Source: Streptomyces lanatus
GTDB lineage: Bacteria; Actinomycetota; Actinomycetes; Streptomycetales; Streptomycetaceae
NCBI RefSeq assembly: GCF_014655715.1
Contig: NZ_BNBM01000008.1
Location: forward strand, 310,001 to 374,000
Reading direction: 5' to 3'
DNA: 64,000 nt
Part shown: positions 42,518 to 51,538 of the stretch, piece after piece
Layout of the letters: the number at the start of each line of letters is the position of its first letter
Numbering within the stretch: the first letter of the stretch is position 1
Made by a program: the position numbers and the translations under genes
Notes under the pieces: generated by a model
Databases searched by the model: none
Told to the model about the DNA's origin: nothing
Seen by the model: the letters and a program-made list of their open reading frames with translations, nothing else

Positions 42518-42694
42518 CGCCCACCCATCTCGCGCCGTTCCCGGGTGCCCGCTGCACGGAGCCCCGGCCGGTCTGGCCCTTCCGCACATCTGGCTTCGCA
42601 GCGGCTCACTCCCAGTATTGACTCTGCGGGCACCGCATGCCCGATCGTCACGGCCCGGGGCGGTTCCGTCGGGTGACGCGCCCGGCGTCCCGGC
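42518..42694. other. 177-bp spacer between the two SpoIIE genes
   Basis: Non-coding. It would contain the promoter of the downstream 809-residue phosphatase/kinase gene on the minus strand. A TTGACT at 42616-42621 is on the wrong strand for it. Nothing else notable was seen. Confidence 0.3.
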
Positions 42695-44773
42695 TCAGCG
42701 GGGCAGCGCACGGGCCAGGAGCACCGCCACGTCGTCGTCGGCCGTCTCCGGCATGACATGCGCGAGCAGCTCGTCGCAGATCTGCTCCAGGGGATGCCCG
42801 GGATGCCGTAGCGCCCGGGCCAGCCGCCGCATGCCCTGGTCGAGGTCCGTACCGCGGGTCTCGATCAGACCGTCGGTGTAGGTCACCAGCAGACTGCCGG
42901 GCGGCAGGAGCAGCCGCTGGACCTCGCAGTCCTGTCCGCCCACGCCCAGGGGCGGGCCCGGGGGTCCGTCGAGGAAGGCGACGGTTCCCCGCTCGTCGGC
43001 GACCATCGGCGGCGGATGGCCCGCCCGAGCGATCAGACAGTGGCCGGTGCCGGGGTCGTGGACGGCGTACAGACAGGTCGCCATCTCGTTGTCTCCCAGG
43101 TCCGCCACGGCGGCGTCCAGGGCGCGCAGCACCTGGTCGGGCGCGGTGTCCCGGCGGGCCAGGGTCCGTACCGTGGTGCGCAGCTGTCCCATGACCGCCG
43201 CCGCATGGATGCCGTGCCCCATCACGTCCCCGATCACCAGCGCGGTCCGGCCGCCCGACAGGGCGATCGCGTCGAACCAGTCGCCGCCCACCTCGTGGTC
43301 CCCGGCCGGCAGATAGCGCCCGGTCAGCTCCAGTCCGCTGACGGCGGGCAGGGAGGGGTTCATCAGGCTGCGCTGGAGAGTGAGCGCCGCGTCGCGTTCC
43401 CGGCTGTACATGCGCGCGTTGTCGATGTTCAGGGCCGCCCGGGCGACCAGTTCGTCGATCAGCAGCGTGTCCTGGTCGCCGAACGGCTCCCGGTCACGGG
43501 TCCGGGTCACCACCACCGCGCCGAGCACCGTGCCCCGGGCCACCAGCGGCACCAGCCGCGCCGAGCCCACCCGGGCCCGCAGATACTCGCGCAGCCTGTC
43601 GGCGCCGGGACCGGGGATCAGCGGGCCGATGTCGCTCAGGTACAGGTTCATCGGCCGTCCCGCGCCGATGACCTGCTCGTACACCGAGCCGGGCGGGACC
43701 TGCATGGTCATGCCGACCGCGAGATGGTCGGCCGGCGCGGCCGGATCCGTGAAGGCCGCCGCGGCCCGGCGCACCACGCCGTGCGCCGACGCGGCCGTCT
43801 CGTCCGGGGCCACCGCCTCCTCCAGGAGCTGGACGTCCGCGGAGTCCGCCAGCCTCGGCACCAGGACGCGGACCACCTCCTGCGCCGTCTGCGTCAGATC
43901 CAGCGTGGAGCCCATCTGGGTGCCCGCCTCCGCCAGCAGCGCCAGACGCCGCCGCGCCCGTTCGACCTCCAGATGGGCCCGCTGCTCCTCCGTGACGTCG
44001 ATCAGCGAGGCGATCACCCCCACTCGCTGCCCGGCGGTGCCGAGGAGCGGGGCGTAGGAGCAGGACCAGGTGCGCCGCTGCTCCGGCTCGGCGCGCTCGG
44101 GGCCGGTGTGGCGGAAGTCCACCACGGCCTCACCCCGGTCGAGGACCTGCCGCATCACCGACTCCAGCGCGTCGGTGCCGGGCGCGAGCTCGGTGACACG
44201 CCGGCCGATGTGCTCCGCGACCGGTACGCCGTCCATCCGGGCCAGCGCCTCGTTGACCCGGAGGAACCGCAGGTCGGCGCCGAGCATGGCCAGGCCGATC
44301 GGGGACTGGGAGAACAGGCCCTCCAGCGCGGCCAGCGCGTCGCGCATCCCCTCCACTGCGGAGGTCTCCGCCGCGATGGCCAGCACTCCGGTGCGTCCCA
44401 GCCCGTCCGTGATCGGACAGATCCACATCTCCATCTCGATCACGCCACCGTCGCGGTGCCGCACCGGCAGCCGCGCGACCACCGCCGCACCCGCCCGCAC
44501 CCTCCGGCTCAGCCGGTCGGCGAGCTCCCGGTTCCGCTCGGGCACCAGCACATGGTCGGCCAGCCGGCCCAGCATCTCCTCCGGCGTGTGTCCGAGCAGG
44601 TCCTGCGCGGCCAGCGACCACTGCACGAGCCGCCCGTCGGCATCGGTCACCCAGAGGGCGACGGGGAGCAGATCCTCGAACACCCCCGCGTGTCCCACCG
44701 CGGACACCAGCCGCTCCGGCATCTCGCCGATCGCGTCGTGCGTGCCCGCACCGCGGTGAATCGCGCCGGCCAT
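42695..44773 (-). CDS. PAS-PAS-GAF-SpoIIE phosphatase (without HATPase)
   Basis: 692 residues with the same order as its neighbour but lacking the C-terminal kinase. PAS1 has LLPVALWVTDADGRLVQWSLAAQDLLGH, PAS2 has IGLAMLGADLRFLRVNEALARMDG, the GAF domain spans about 310-465, and the SpoIIE PP2C is at the end (VGGDWFDAIALSG, IGDVMGHGIHA, ARAGHPPPMVA, LPPGSLLVTYTDGLIE, ETADDDVAVLLAR). ATG 44773 follows GAGGTG; the longer ORF to 44965 has no homology and overlaps the pyc leader. It probably dephosphorylates an anti-anti-sigma factor in response to signals bound by the PAS or GAF domains. Confidence 0.9.
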   Translation of the reverse strand: MAGAIHRGAGTHDAIGEMPERLVSAVGHAGVFEDLLPVALWVTDADGRLVQWSLAAQDLLGHTPEEMLGRLADHVLVPERNRELADRLSRRVRAGAAVVARLPVRHRDGGVIEMEMWICPITDGLGRTGVLAIAAETSAVEGMRDALAALEGLFSQSPIGLAMLGADLRFLRVNEALARMDGVPVAEHIGRRVTELAPGTDALESVMRQVLDRGEAVVDFRHTGPERAEPEQRRTWSCSYAPLLGTAGQRVGVIASLIDVTEEQRAHLEVERARRRLALLAEAGTQMGSTLDLTQTAQEVVRVLVPRLADSADVQLLEEAVAPDETAASAHGVVRRAAAAFTDPAAPADHLAVGMTMQVPPGSVYEQVIGAGRPMNLYLSDIGPLIPGPGADRLREYLRARVGSARLVPLVARGTVLGAVVVTRTRDREPFGDQDTLLIDELVARAALNIDNARMYSRERDAALTLQRSLMNPSLPAVSGLELTGRYLPAGDHEVGGDWFDAIALSGGRTALVIGDVMGHGIHAAAVMGQLRTTVRTLARRDTAPDQVLRALDAAVADLGDNEMATCLYAVHDPGTGHCLIARAGHPPPMVADERGTVAFLDGPPGPPLGVGGQDCEVQRLLLPPGSLLVTYTDGLIETRGTDLDQGMRRLARALRHPGHPLEQICDELLAHVMPETADDDVAVLLARALPR

Positions 44774-44923
44774 GAGGGCACCTCGCTTACACCACCCTTG
44801 ACCACGAAGGCTCAAGGACAGGGTAGGCCGTCCGGTCGCCGAGGCACCCCGGGGCGAACCCTCACAGGCCGCGTGGTAACCCGGTGAGTGGCCCGGCTCA
44901 CATGGCGTGAAAGGGGAGGCGCC

Positions 44924-44938
44924 GACACCATGGGTGTC
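44924..44938. promoter_or_regulatory. Inverted repeat upstream of pyruvate carboxylase
   Basis: GACACC-ATG-GGTGTC is a perfect inverted repeat 29 bp before the pyc start, between the likely promoter and the GAAGGGA ribosome binding site. It may be an operator. No regulator can be named. Confidence 0.4.
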
Positions 44939-44967
44939 CGTCACCCGGCAGGCTGAAGGGATCAAGA

Positions 44968-47900
44968 ATGTTCCGCAAGGTGCTGGTCGCCAACCGCGGT
45001 GAGATCGCGATTCGCGCTTTCCGCGCAGGCTACGAGCTGGGCGCGCGCACCGTCGCCGTCTTCCCGCACGAGGACCGCAACTCCCTGCACCGGCTGAAGG
45101 CCGACGAGGCCTACGAGATCGGCCAGCCCGGGCATCCGGTGCGGGCGTATCTCTCCGTGGAGGAGATCGTCCGCGCGGCGCGCCGGGCGGGAGCGGACGC
45201 CGTCTATCCGGGATACGGATTCCTGTCCGAGAACCCCGATCTGGCCCGGGCCTGCGAAGAGGCGGGCATCACCTTCGTCGGACCGAGCGCGGACATCCTG
45301 GAGCTGACCGGCAACAAGGCCCGCGCGGTGGCCGCCGCACGCGAGGCGGGTGTACCGGTGCTGGGATCTTCGGCACCTTCCAACGACGTGGACGAGCTGG
45401 TCCGTGCCGCCGACGACATCGGCTTCCCCGTGTTCGTCAAGGCCGTCGCGGGCGGCGGCGGACGAGGCATGCGTCGCGTCGAGGATCCGGCGCAGTTGCG
45501 CGAGTCCATCGAGGCGGCGTCCCGCGAGGCCGCGTCCGCGTTCGGCGACCCGACCGTCTTCCTGGAGAAGGCCGTCGTCGAGCCCCGCCACATCGAGGTG
45601 CAGATCCTCGCCGACGGGCAGGGCAACGTCATCCACCTCTTCGAGCGGGACTGCTCGGTGCAGCGCCGCCACCAGAAGGTCATCGAGCTGGCGCCCGCGC
45701 CCAACCTCGACCCGGAGCTGCGGGACCGCATCTGCGCCGACGCCGTCCGCTTCGCCCGGCAGATCGGCTACCGCAACGCCGGCACCGTGGAGTTCCTGCT
45801 CGACCGCGAGGGCAACCACGTCTTCATCGAGATGAACCCGCGCATCCAGGTCGAGCACACGGTGACCGAGGAGGTCACCGACGTCGACCTGGTGCAGTCG
45901 CAGCTGCGCATCGCCGCCGGCGAGACCCTGGCCGACCTCGGCCTCGCCCAGGACACCGTCACCCTGCGCGGCGCCGCGCTCCAGTGCCGTATCACGACCG
46001 AGGACCCCGCCAACGGCTTCCGCCCGGACACCGGCCGGATCAGCGCCTACCGCTCGCCGGGCGGCTCCGGCATCCGGCTCGACGGCGGAACGACCCACGC
46101 CGGCACGGAGATCAGCGCCCACTTCGACTCCATGCTGGTCAAACTGACCTGCCGGGGCCGGGACTTCGGTGCCGCGGTGGGCCGTGCCCGGCGTGCCGTG
46201 GCCGAGTTCCGCATCCGCGGTGTGGCCACCAACATCCCCTTCCTGCAAGCGGTGTTGGACGACCCCGACTTCCAGGCCGGGCGGGTCACCACCTCCTTCA
46301 TCGAGCAGCGCCCGCACCTGCTCACCGCCCGCCACTCCGCCGACCGCGGCACCAAGCTGCTCACCTACCTGGCCGACGTCACCGTCAACAGGCCGCACGG
46401 CGAACGGCCCGACCTGCTCGACCCGTTGACGAAGGTGCCGCCGCTGCCGACCGGTGAGCCGCCCGCCGGTTCGCGGCAGAAGCTCGCCGAACTCGGCCCG
46501 GAGGGCTTCGCGAGCTGGCTGCGCGCCTCGCCGACCATCGGAGTCACCGACACCACGTTCCGCGACGCCCACCAGTCGCTCCTCGCCACCCGGGTGCGCA
46601 CCAAGGACATGCTCGCCGTCGCCCCGGTGGTGGCCCGCACCCTGCCCCAACTCCTCTCCCTGGAGTGCTGGGGCGGCGCGACCTACGACGTCGCCCTCCG
46701 CTTCCTCGCCGAGGACCCGTGGGAACGCCTAGCGGCCCTGCGCGAAGCCGCCCCGAACATCTGCCTCCAGATGCTGCTGCGCGGCCGCAACACCGTCGGC
46801 TACACCCCGTATCCGACCGAGGTGACCGACGCCTTCGTGCAGGAGGCGGCGGCCACCGGCATCGACATCTTCCGCATCTTCGACGCCCTCAACGACGTCT
46901 CCCAGATGCGGCCCGCGATCGAGGCGGCACGGGAGACCGGTACGGCCGTCGCGGAGGTGGCCCTGTGCTACACCTCCGACCTGTCCGACCCGGCGGAGCG
47001 CCTGTACACCCTGGACTACTACCTGCGGCTCGCCGAGCAGATCGTGGACGCCGGCGCCCACATCATCGCCGTCAAGGACATGGCGGGCCTGCTGCGGGCA
47101 CCGGCCGCGGCGAAGCTGGTGTCGGCGCTGCGCCGGGAGTTCGACCTGCCGGTCCATGTGCACACGCACGACACGGCGGGCGGCCAGCTCGCCACCTACC
47201 TGGCCGCGATCCAGGCCGGCGCGGACGCGGTGGACGGAGCGGTGGCGTCCATGGCGGGCACCACCTCGCAGCCGTCGCTGTCGGCGATCGTCGCCGCGAC
47301 CGACCACTCCGAGCGGCCGACCGGCCTCGATCTCCAGGCCGTCGGTGACCTGGAGCCGTACTGGGAGAGCGTCCGCAAGGTCTACGCCCCCTTCGAGGCG
47401 GGTCTGGCCTCGCCGACCGGCCGGGTCTACCACCACGAGATCCCCGGCGGGCAGCTGTCCAACCTGCGCACCCAAGCGGTCGCGCTGGGGCTCGGCGACC
47501 GGTTCGAGGAGATCGAGGCGATGTACGCCGCCGCCGACCGGATGCTCGGCCGGCTGGTCAAGGTCACCCCGTCCTCGAAGGTCGTCGGCGACCTGGCGCT
47601 GCACCTGGTGGGCGCCGGAGTGTCCCCGGCGGACTTCGAGTCGGACCCCGACCGGTTCGACATCCCCGACTCCGTCATCGGCTTCCTGCGCGGCGAACTC
47701 GGCACCCCGCCCGGCGGCTGGCCCGAGCCGTTCCGCACCCGGGCGCTGAAGGGCCGGGCCGAGGCCAAGCCGGTGCGGGAACTGGGCGCCGACGACCGCG
47801 AGGGCCTCGCCAAGGACCGGCGGGCGACCCTCAACCGCCTGCTGTTCCCGGCGCCCACGCGGGAGTTCGAGACGCACCGGGACACCTTCGGCGACACCAG

Positions 47901-48342
47901 CGTGCTGGACAGCAAGGACTTCTTCTACGGGCTGCGCCCGGGCAAGGAGTACGCCGTCGACCTGGAGCGCGGCGTGCGGCTGCTGATCGAGCTGCAGGCC
48001 GTCGGCGACGCGGACGAGCGCGGTCTGCGGACCGTGATGTCCACCCTGAACGGGCAGTTGAGGCCGATCCAGGTCCGCGATCGGGCCGCGGCCTCCGACG
48101 TCCCCGTGACGGAGAAGGCGGACCGGGCCAACCCCGGGCATGTGGCGGCGCCGTTCGCCGGAGTGGTGACCCTCACGGTCGCCGAGGGCGACGAGGTGGC
48201 GGCCGGTGCCACGGTGGCCACCATCGAGGCGATGAAGATGGAGGCCTCGATCACCGCCGCGAAGGCCGGCACGGTGGCCAGGCTCGCCATCAACCGCATC
48301 CAGCAGGTCGAGGGCGGCGACCTCCTCGTCGAACTGGCCTGA
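44968..48342 (+). CDS. pyc: Pyruvate carboxylase (single-chain, biotin-dependent)
   Basis: 1124 residues, the normal length for one-chain pyruvate carboxylase. Biotin carboxylase (about 1-455) has KVLVANRGEIAIRAFRA, AVAGGGGRGMRRV and FIEMNPRIQVEHTVTEE. The carboxyltransferase domain (about 530-830) has TDTTFRDAHQSLLATRVRTKDM, ECWGGATYDVALRFL, AVKDMAGLLR and HVHTHDTAGG. The biotinyl domain has EAMKMEASI with the biotinylated Lys at about 1090. It makes oxaloacetate from pyruvate, bicarbonate and ATP to refill the TCA cycle. It stands alone, with an inverted repeat in its leader and a terminator directly after it. Confidence 0.97.
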   Translation: MFRKVLVANRGEIAIRAFRAGYELGARTVAVFPHEDRNSLHRLKADEAYEIGQPGHPVRAYLSVEEIVRAARRAGADAVYPGYGFLSENPDLARACEEAGITFVGPSADILELTGNKARAVAAAREAGVPVLGSSAPSNDVDELVRAADDIGFPVFVKAVAGGGGRGMRRVEDPAQLRESIEAASREAASAFGDPTVFLEKAVVEPRHIEVQILADGQGNVIHLFERDCSVQRRHQKVIELAPAPNLDPELRDRICADAVRFARQIGYRNAGTVEFLLDREGNHVFIEMNPRIQVEHTVTEEVTDVDLVQSQLRIAAGETLADLGLAQDTVTLRGAALQCRITTEDPANGFRPDTGRISAYRSPGGSGIRLDGGTTHAGTEISAHFDSMLVKLTCRGRDFGAAVGRARRAVAEFRIRGVATNIPFLQAVLDDPDFQAGRVTTSFIEQRPHLLTARHSADRGTKLLTYLADVTVNRPHGERPDLLDPLTKVPPLPTGEPPAGSRQKLAELGPEGFASWLRASPTIGVTDTTFRDAHQSLLATRVRTKDMLAVAPVVARTLPQLLSLECWGGATYDVALRFLAEDPWERLAALREAAPNICLQMLLRGRNTVGYTPYPTEVTDAFVQEAAATGIDIFRIFDALNDVSQMRPAIEAARETGTAVAEVALCYTSDLSDPAERLYTLDYYLRLAEQIVDAGAHIIAVKDMAGLLRAPAAAKLVSALRREFDLPVHVHTHDTAGGQLATYLAAIQAGADAVDGAVASMAGTTSQPSLSAIVAATDHSERPTGLDLQAVGDLEPYWESVRKVYAPFEAGLASPTGRVYHHEIPGGQLSNLRTQAVALGLGDRFEEIEAMYAAADRMLGRLVKVTPSSKVVGDLALHLVGAGVSPADFESDPDRFDIPDSVIGFLRGELGTPPGGWPEPFRTRALKGRAEAKPVRELGADDREGLAKDRRATLNRLLFPAPTREFETHRDTFGDTSVLDSKDFFYGLRPGKEYAVDLERGVRLLIELQAVGDADERGLRTVMSTLNGQLRPIQVRDRAAASDVPVTEKADRANPGHVAAPFAGVVTLTVAEGDEVAAGATVATIEAMKMEASITAAKAGTVARLAINRIQQVEGGDLLVELA

Positions 48343-48357
48343 GCCGCCCACGGTGTT

Positions 48358-48387
48358 GCCCCGCGCATGGGAGGCTCTGCGCGGGGC
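48358..48387. terminator. Terminator hairpin after pyruvate carboxylase
   Basis: GCCCCGCGCA (48358-48367) pairs over 10 bp with TGCGCGGGGC (48378-48387), with a 10-nt loop. It lies between the convergent pyc and secreted protein genes. Confidence 0.75.
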
Positions 48388-48408
48388 ATCGGTGGGCTGG
48401 TCCTGATG

Positions 48409-48936
48409 TCAGGCGCAGACCACCCGGGTGTCCGGCGTGAACACCGGACCGCCGCTGGTGTTGGTCGCGTCGCTGAACTCGGCGTAGAAGTACGAGTAGA
48501 AGCCGATGTTGCCGTTGCAGCCCGAGTCGGCCGCGACCTGGAGGGTCAGCGTCACGGTGCGGCTCTGCCCGGGCGGGATGGTGGCGCCGTAGTTCGGACC
48601 GAGGTTGCCGGGTCCGGTGCCGGCGCAGGGGGTGCTGCCGGTGGCCGTGGCGAGGGTGCAGCCCGTGAAGCTGTACTTCAGGTCGGGGCGCTGCGTGGTG
48701 AGCCAGGTGGGCTCGATCGTCTGGTGGACGAACAGGACGTCGTACGTCTTGTGGTTGGTGAGCGTCATCGAGAGTTTCACCGTGCCGCCGGGAGTGGTGC
48801 TCGCGGCGTCGGTGGCGAAGGTCAGCTCGGCCGGCGCGGGGTCCGCCGCGCTCGCGCCGGGGGCGAGCCCGAAGACGGCGAGCAGGAGGCCGAGGACGGC
48901 GGTGAGACCCATGCGTCTCATACGTGTTGATCGCAT
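48409..48936 (-). CDS. Secreted protein with an Ig-like/DUF11-type beta domain
   Basis: 175 residues. A Sec signal (RSTRMRRMGLTAVLGLLLAVFGL, cleavage near SAA-DP) precedes a single beta-sandwich-like domain: TPGGTVKLSMTLTNHKTYDVLFVHQTIEP, ATIPPGQSRTVTLTLQVAADSG and a terminal VVCA. It has four cysteines, probably two disulfides. The pattern of a TPGGTV…TNH… start is common in DUF11/CARDB-type repeat domains. No enzyme motif is seen. ATG 48936 is chosen for a normal signal length; 48921 is an alternative. Confidence 0.7.
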   Translation of the reverse strand: MRSTRMRRMGLTAVLGLLLAVFGLAPGASAADPAPAELTFATDAASTTPGGTVKLSMTLTNHKTYDVLFVHQTIEPTWLTTQRPDLKYSFTGCTLATATGSTPCAGTGPGNLGPNYGATIPPGQSRTVTLTLQVAADSGCNGNIGFYSYFYAEFSDATNTSGGPVFTPDTRVVCA

Positions 48937-49123
48937 GGCCCGGGAGGCTAGGCGCGCGGTGCGCACGCCGTCTGCCCCGCGCCGGGTGCGGCGGCGGGGG
49001 AACGGCTGAATGTGTTCATCCTGTGTGGGCGGTATGGCGAGGCCGTGAAGTGCCCGTTCGGGCCGCATCCGCGTCCGGCCTGCGGGAGGCCGATATTGGC
49101 GTGATACCGGAGGGGGGCTGCCG

Positions 49124-49378
49124 TCAGCTCCAGCCGAACCGGCGGTCCACCACCGCCGAGAACTCCTCCAGGGTGAGCTCCTCGTCGCCGTTCTGGTCGG
49201 CGGCGTCGAAGAGGGCGGACGAGGCGTCGTCGTCCCCGAGGGCCCATATCGGCAGATCCCCCGAGGCGGCCAGCGACGGGCCCTTCGTCCGCAGGGCGGT
49301 GATCACCTCCACGCGCGTCAGGGTCCCGTTCTCATCGAGGTCGAGCGCCTCGAACAACTTGCGGGCCTTGTCACTCAT
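49124..49378 (-). CDS. Small EF-hand calcium-binding protein
   Basis: 84 residues with two EF-hand loops: DLDENGTLTRVE (canonical DxDxNGxxxxxE) and DQNGDEELTLEE. Both keep the calcium-ligand positions. No signal or TM, so it is cytosolic. Homologous small EF-hand proteins (calerythrin-like or shorter) act as Ca2+ buffers or sensors in actinomycetes. ATG 49378 follows GAAGGTGA; the ORF to 49432 extends beyond that site. Confidence 0.87.
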   Translation of the reverse strand: MSDKARKLFEALDLDENGTLTRVEVITALRTKGPSLAASGDLPIWALGDDDASSALFDAADQNGDEELTLEEFSAVVDRRFGWS

Positions 49379-49450
49379 CGTGTCACCTTCGTTCCTGTCG
49401 GCAGGCTCACCTGCCACCCCGTTACCAGACAAGAACGCGTCCGCGCCCCT

Positions 49451-50503
49451 TCAGGTTCCCTGCCGGCCCCGGCGAGTGCGAGCGATGAGCCACATCAGAT
49501 ACGGCGCCCCGATCGCCGCCGTGAGCACGCCCACCGGCAGCTCGACCGGCGAGAACAGACGGCGGGCCAGCAGATCCGCGACGACCACGATCGTGGCGCC
49601 GGTCAGGGCGGAGGAGAGCAGCGGGAGCTGGGCCGTGCGGGTCAGCCGGTGGGCGATCTGCGGGGCGAGCAGCGCCACGAAGTCGACCGGCCCCGCCGCC
49701 CCGGTCGCCACGGACGCCAGCACGACGCCGAGCGCGGTCAGCCCCAGCTGCACCGGCCCGAGCCGTACCCCCAGCGCGGTCGCCGTGCTGTCGTCCAGGG
49801 ACACCATCCGCTGGGCGTGCGCCGCCCACAGCAGCGCCGGGACCAGCACCGCGACGGTCAGCGCGAGCGGCGCGGCCTGGTCGTAGCCCCGGCCGTTGAG
49901 CGAACCGGTCAGCCACACCTTGGCCTGCTGGGCGACCAGATAGTCGCCCTTGGTGAGGAACAGCCGGGTCAGCGAACCGAGCGCGATCGACACACCGATC
50001 CCGACGAGCACGAACCGCGCGGCGTGCAGACCGCCCCGCCACGCGAGGACGTAGACGAGCGCGGCGGCCCCGAGCCCGCCCACCACCGAGACGTACGGCA
50101 GCACGCTGTACGACGTCAGCCCGAACGTCATCGCGGTCACCGTCGCCGCACCCGCGCCGTGCGTGACACCGATGACGTCCGGACTGGCCAGGGAGTTGCG
50201 GGCGACCGACTGGATCAGCGCCCCGGAGACACCGAACGCGGCACCGACCAGCAGCCCCGTCACCAGCCGGGGCAGCCGCAGCGTGCCGACGACCAGCTCG
50301 TCCGGGCTCGGCTGCCCGAGCAGCACATGGACGACCTCGGTGGGGGAGACGTACGACTCTCCGACGGACAGGGACACCACGGCCGCCACCGCCAGGACGA
50401 CGGCAAGCCCGGCGGCGACGGCGATCGCCCGGCGGTGCAGGAGGAGGCTGCCGTATCCGACGCGGACGACGGTGTATCCGGCAGGCACGGATGGCTGGGT
50501 CAT
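49451..50503 (-). CDS. Iron-siderophore ABC permease (FecCD family), second subunit
   Basis: A 350-residue permease with about ten helices. FecCD landmarks: SVGESYVSPTEVVHVLLG, RLPRLVTGLLVGAAFGVSGALIQSVARNSLASPDVIGVTHGAG, and AGPVDFVALLAPQIAHRLTRTAQLP (the conserved GPI.FVGLI.PH-like motif). It overlaps the first permease by 4 bp (50500-50503). It imports a ferric siderophore with its partner. No FecE-type ATPase follows, so it must borrow one encoded elsewhere. Confidence 0.9.
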   Translation of the reverse strand: MTQPSVPAGYTVVRVGYGSLLLHRRAIAVAAGLAVVLAVAAVVSLSVGESYVSPTEVVHVLLGQPSPDELVVGTLRLPRLVTGLLVGAAFGVSGALIQSVARNSLASPDVIGVTHGAGAATVTAMTFGLTSYSVLPYVSVVGGLGAAALVYVLAWRGGLHAARFVLVGIGVSIALGSLTRLFLTKGDYLVAQQAKVWLTGSLNGRGYDQAAPLALTVAVLVPALLWAAHAQRMVSLDDSTATALGVRLGPVQLGLTALGVVLASVATGAAGPVDFVALLAPQIAHRLTRTAQLPLLSSALTGATIVVVADLLARRLFSPVELPVGVLTAAIGAPYLMWLIARTRRGRQGT

Positions 50504-51504
50504 GCCGGCACCGTCGCCTTCCGCCGCACCAGCGCCACCAGGAACGGCACGCCGAGCAGCGCGGTCATCACGGCCACGGGTACCTCCGAGGGCGCGAAGA
50601 CGACCCGGCCGAGCACGTCCGACATCAGGATCACCGCGGGGCCGAGCAGCGCCGACAGGGCCAGCACCCAGCGGTGGTCGGCGCCCACCAGTGCCCGCGC
50701 TATATGCGGAACGGCGAGGCCGATGAACGCGATCGGACCGGCCATCGCGACCGCGACCCCGGTCAGTACGGTCGCGGCGAGCGCGCCCACCGCCCGCACC
50801 AGCGCGACCCGGTGACCCAGCCCCCGGGCCACGTCGTCGCCGAGCGCCAGGGCGTCCAGGCCCCGGGCCACGACGGCCACCAGCACCATCCCCACGACCA
50901 GGAACGGCCAGGTCCGCGCGACGATCTCACCGTCCCGGCCGCCGATCGAACCGACGTCCCAGAAGCGGAACTCGTCCAGTGCGCGGGCGTCGGTCGTGAC
51001 GATGGCGGAGACCACGGAGGCGATGAACGCGTTCATCGCGGCCCCGGCCAGCGCCAGCTTCACCGGCGAGGCGCCGCCGCGTCCGCTGCCCGCCACCGCG
51101 TACGCGGCCACCGCGGCGAGCCCCGCACCGGCGAACGCGAACCAGACGTAGCCGCTCGGCGAGTGCACCCCGAGGAACGCGATGGCGCAGACGGCGCCCA
51201 GCGCGGCGCCCTGACTGACCCCGAGGACGCCGGGCTCGGCGATCGGATTGCGGGTGATGCCCTGCATGACCACCCCGGCGACCGCGAGGGCGAGTCCGAC
51301 CATCACGCCGATGACCGTGCGGGGGACCCGCAGCGCACGCACGACCTGCGCGTCGTCGCCGGTGCCGCCGCGCCACAGGGCGTCGAACACGTCGGCCGGG
51401 GCGATCTGGCGGCTGCCGAGGGCGAGCGAGAGCAGGACGGCGAGCAGCAGCAGGAGCAGGCCCGCGACCGTCCAGGCGATACGGCGCCGGGTGGCACGGG
51501 ACAT
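50500..51504 (-). CDS. Iron-siderophore ABC permease (FecCD family), first subunit
   Basis: A 334-residue permease. It starts SRATRRRIAWTVAGLLLLLLAVLLSLALGSRQI and has RVPRTVIGVMVGLALAVAGVVMQGITRNPIAEPGVLGVSQGAALG, the FecCD signature, and MAGPIAFIGLAVPHIARALVG. ATG 51504 follows AGAGGAA, 34 bp downstream of the binding-protein gene. It pairs with the overlapping second permease. Confidence 0.92.
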   Translation of the reverse strand: MSRATRRRIAWTVAGLLLLLLAVLLSLALGSRQIAPADVFDALWRGGTGDDAQVVRALRVPRTVIGVMVGLALAVAGVVMQGITRNPIAEPGVLGVSQGAALGAVCAIAFLGVHSPSGYVWFAFAGAGLAAVAAYAVAGSGRGGASPVKLALAGAAMNAFIASVVSAIVTTDARALDEFRFWDVGSIGGRDGEIVARTWPFLVVGMVLVAVVARGLDALALGDDVARGLGHRVALVRAVGALAATVLTGVAVAMAGPIAFIGLAVPHIARALVGADHRWVLALSALLGPAVILMSDVLGRVVFAPSEVPVAVMTALLGVPFLVALVRRKATVPA

Positions 51505-51538
51505 GCGGTTCCTCTTGCTGTCTGGCCGGCTGGTTCGC

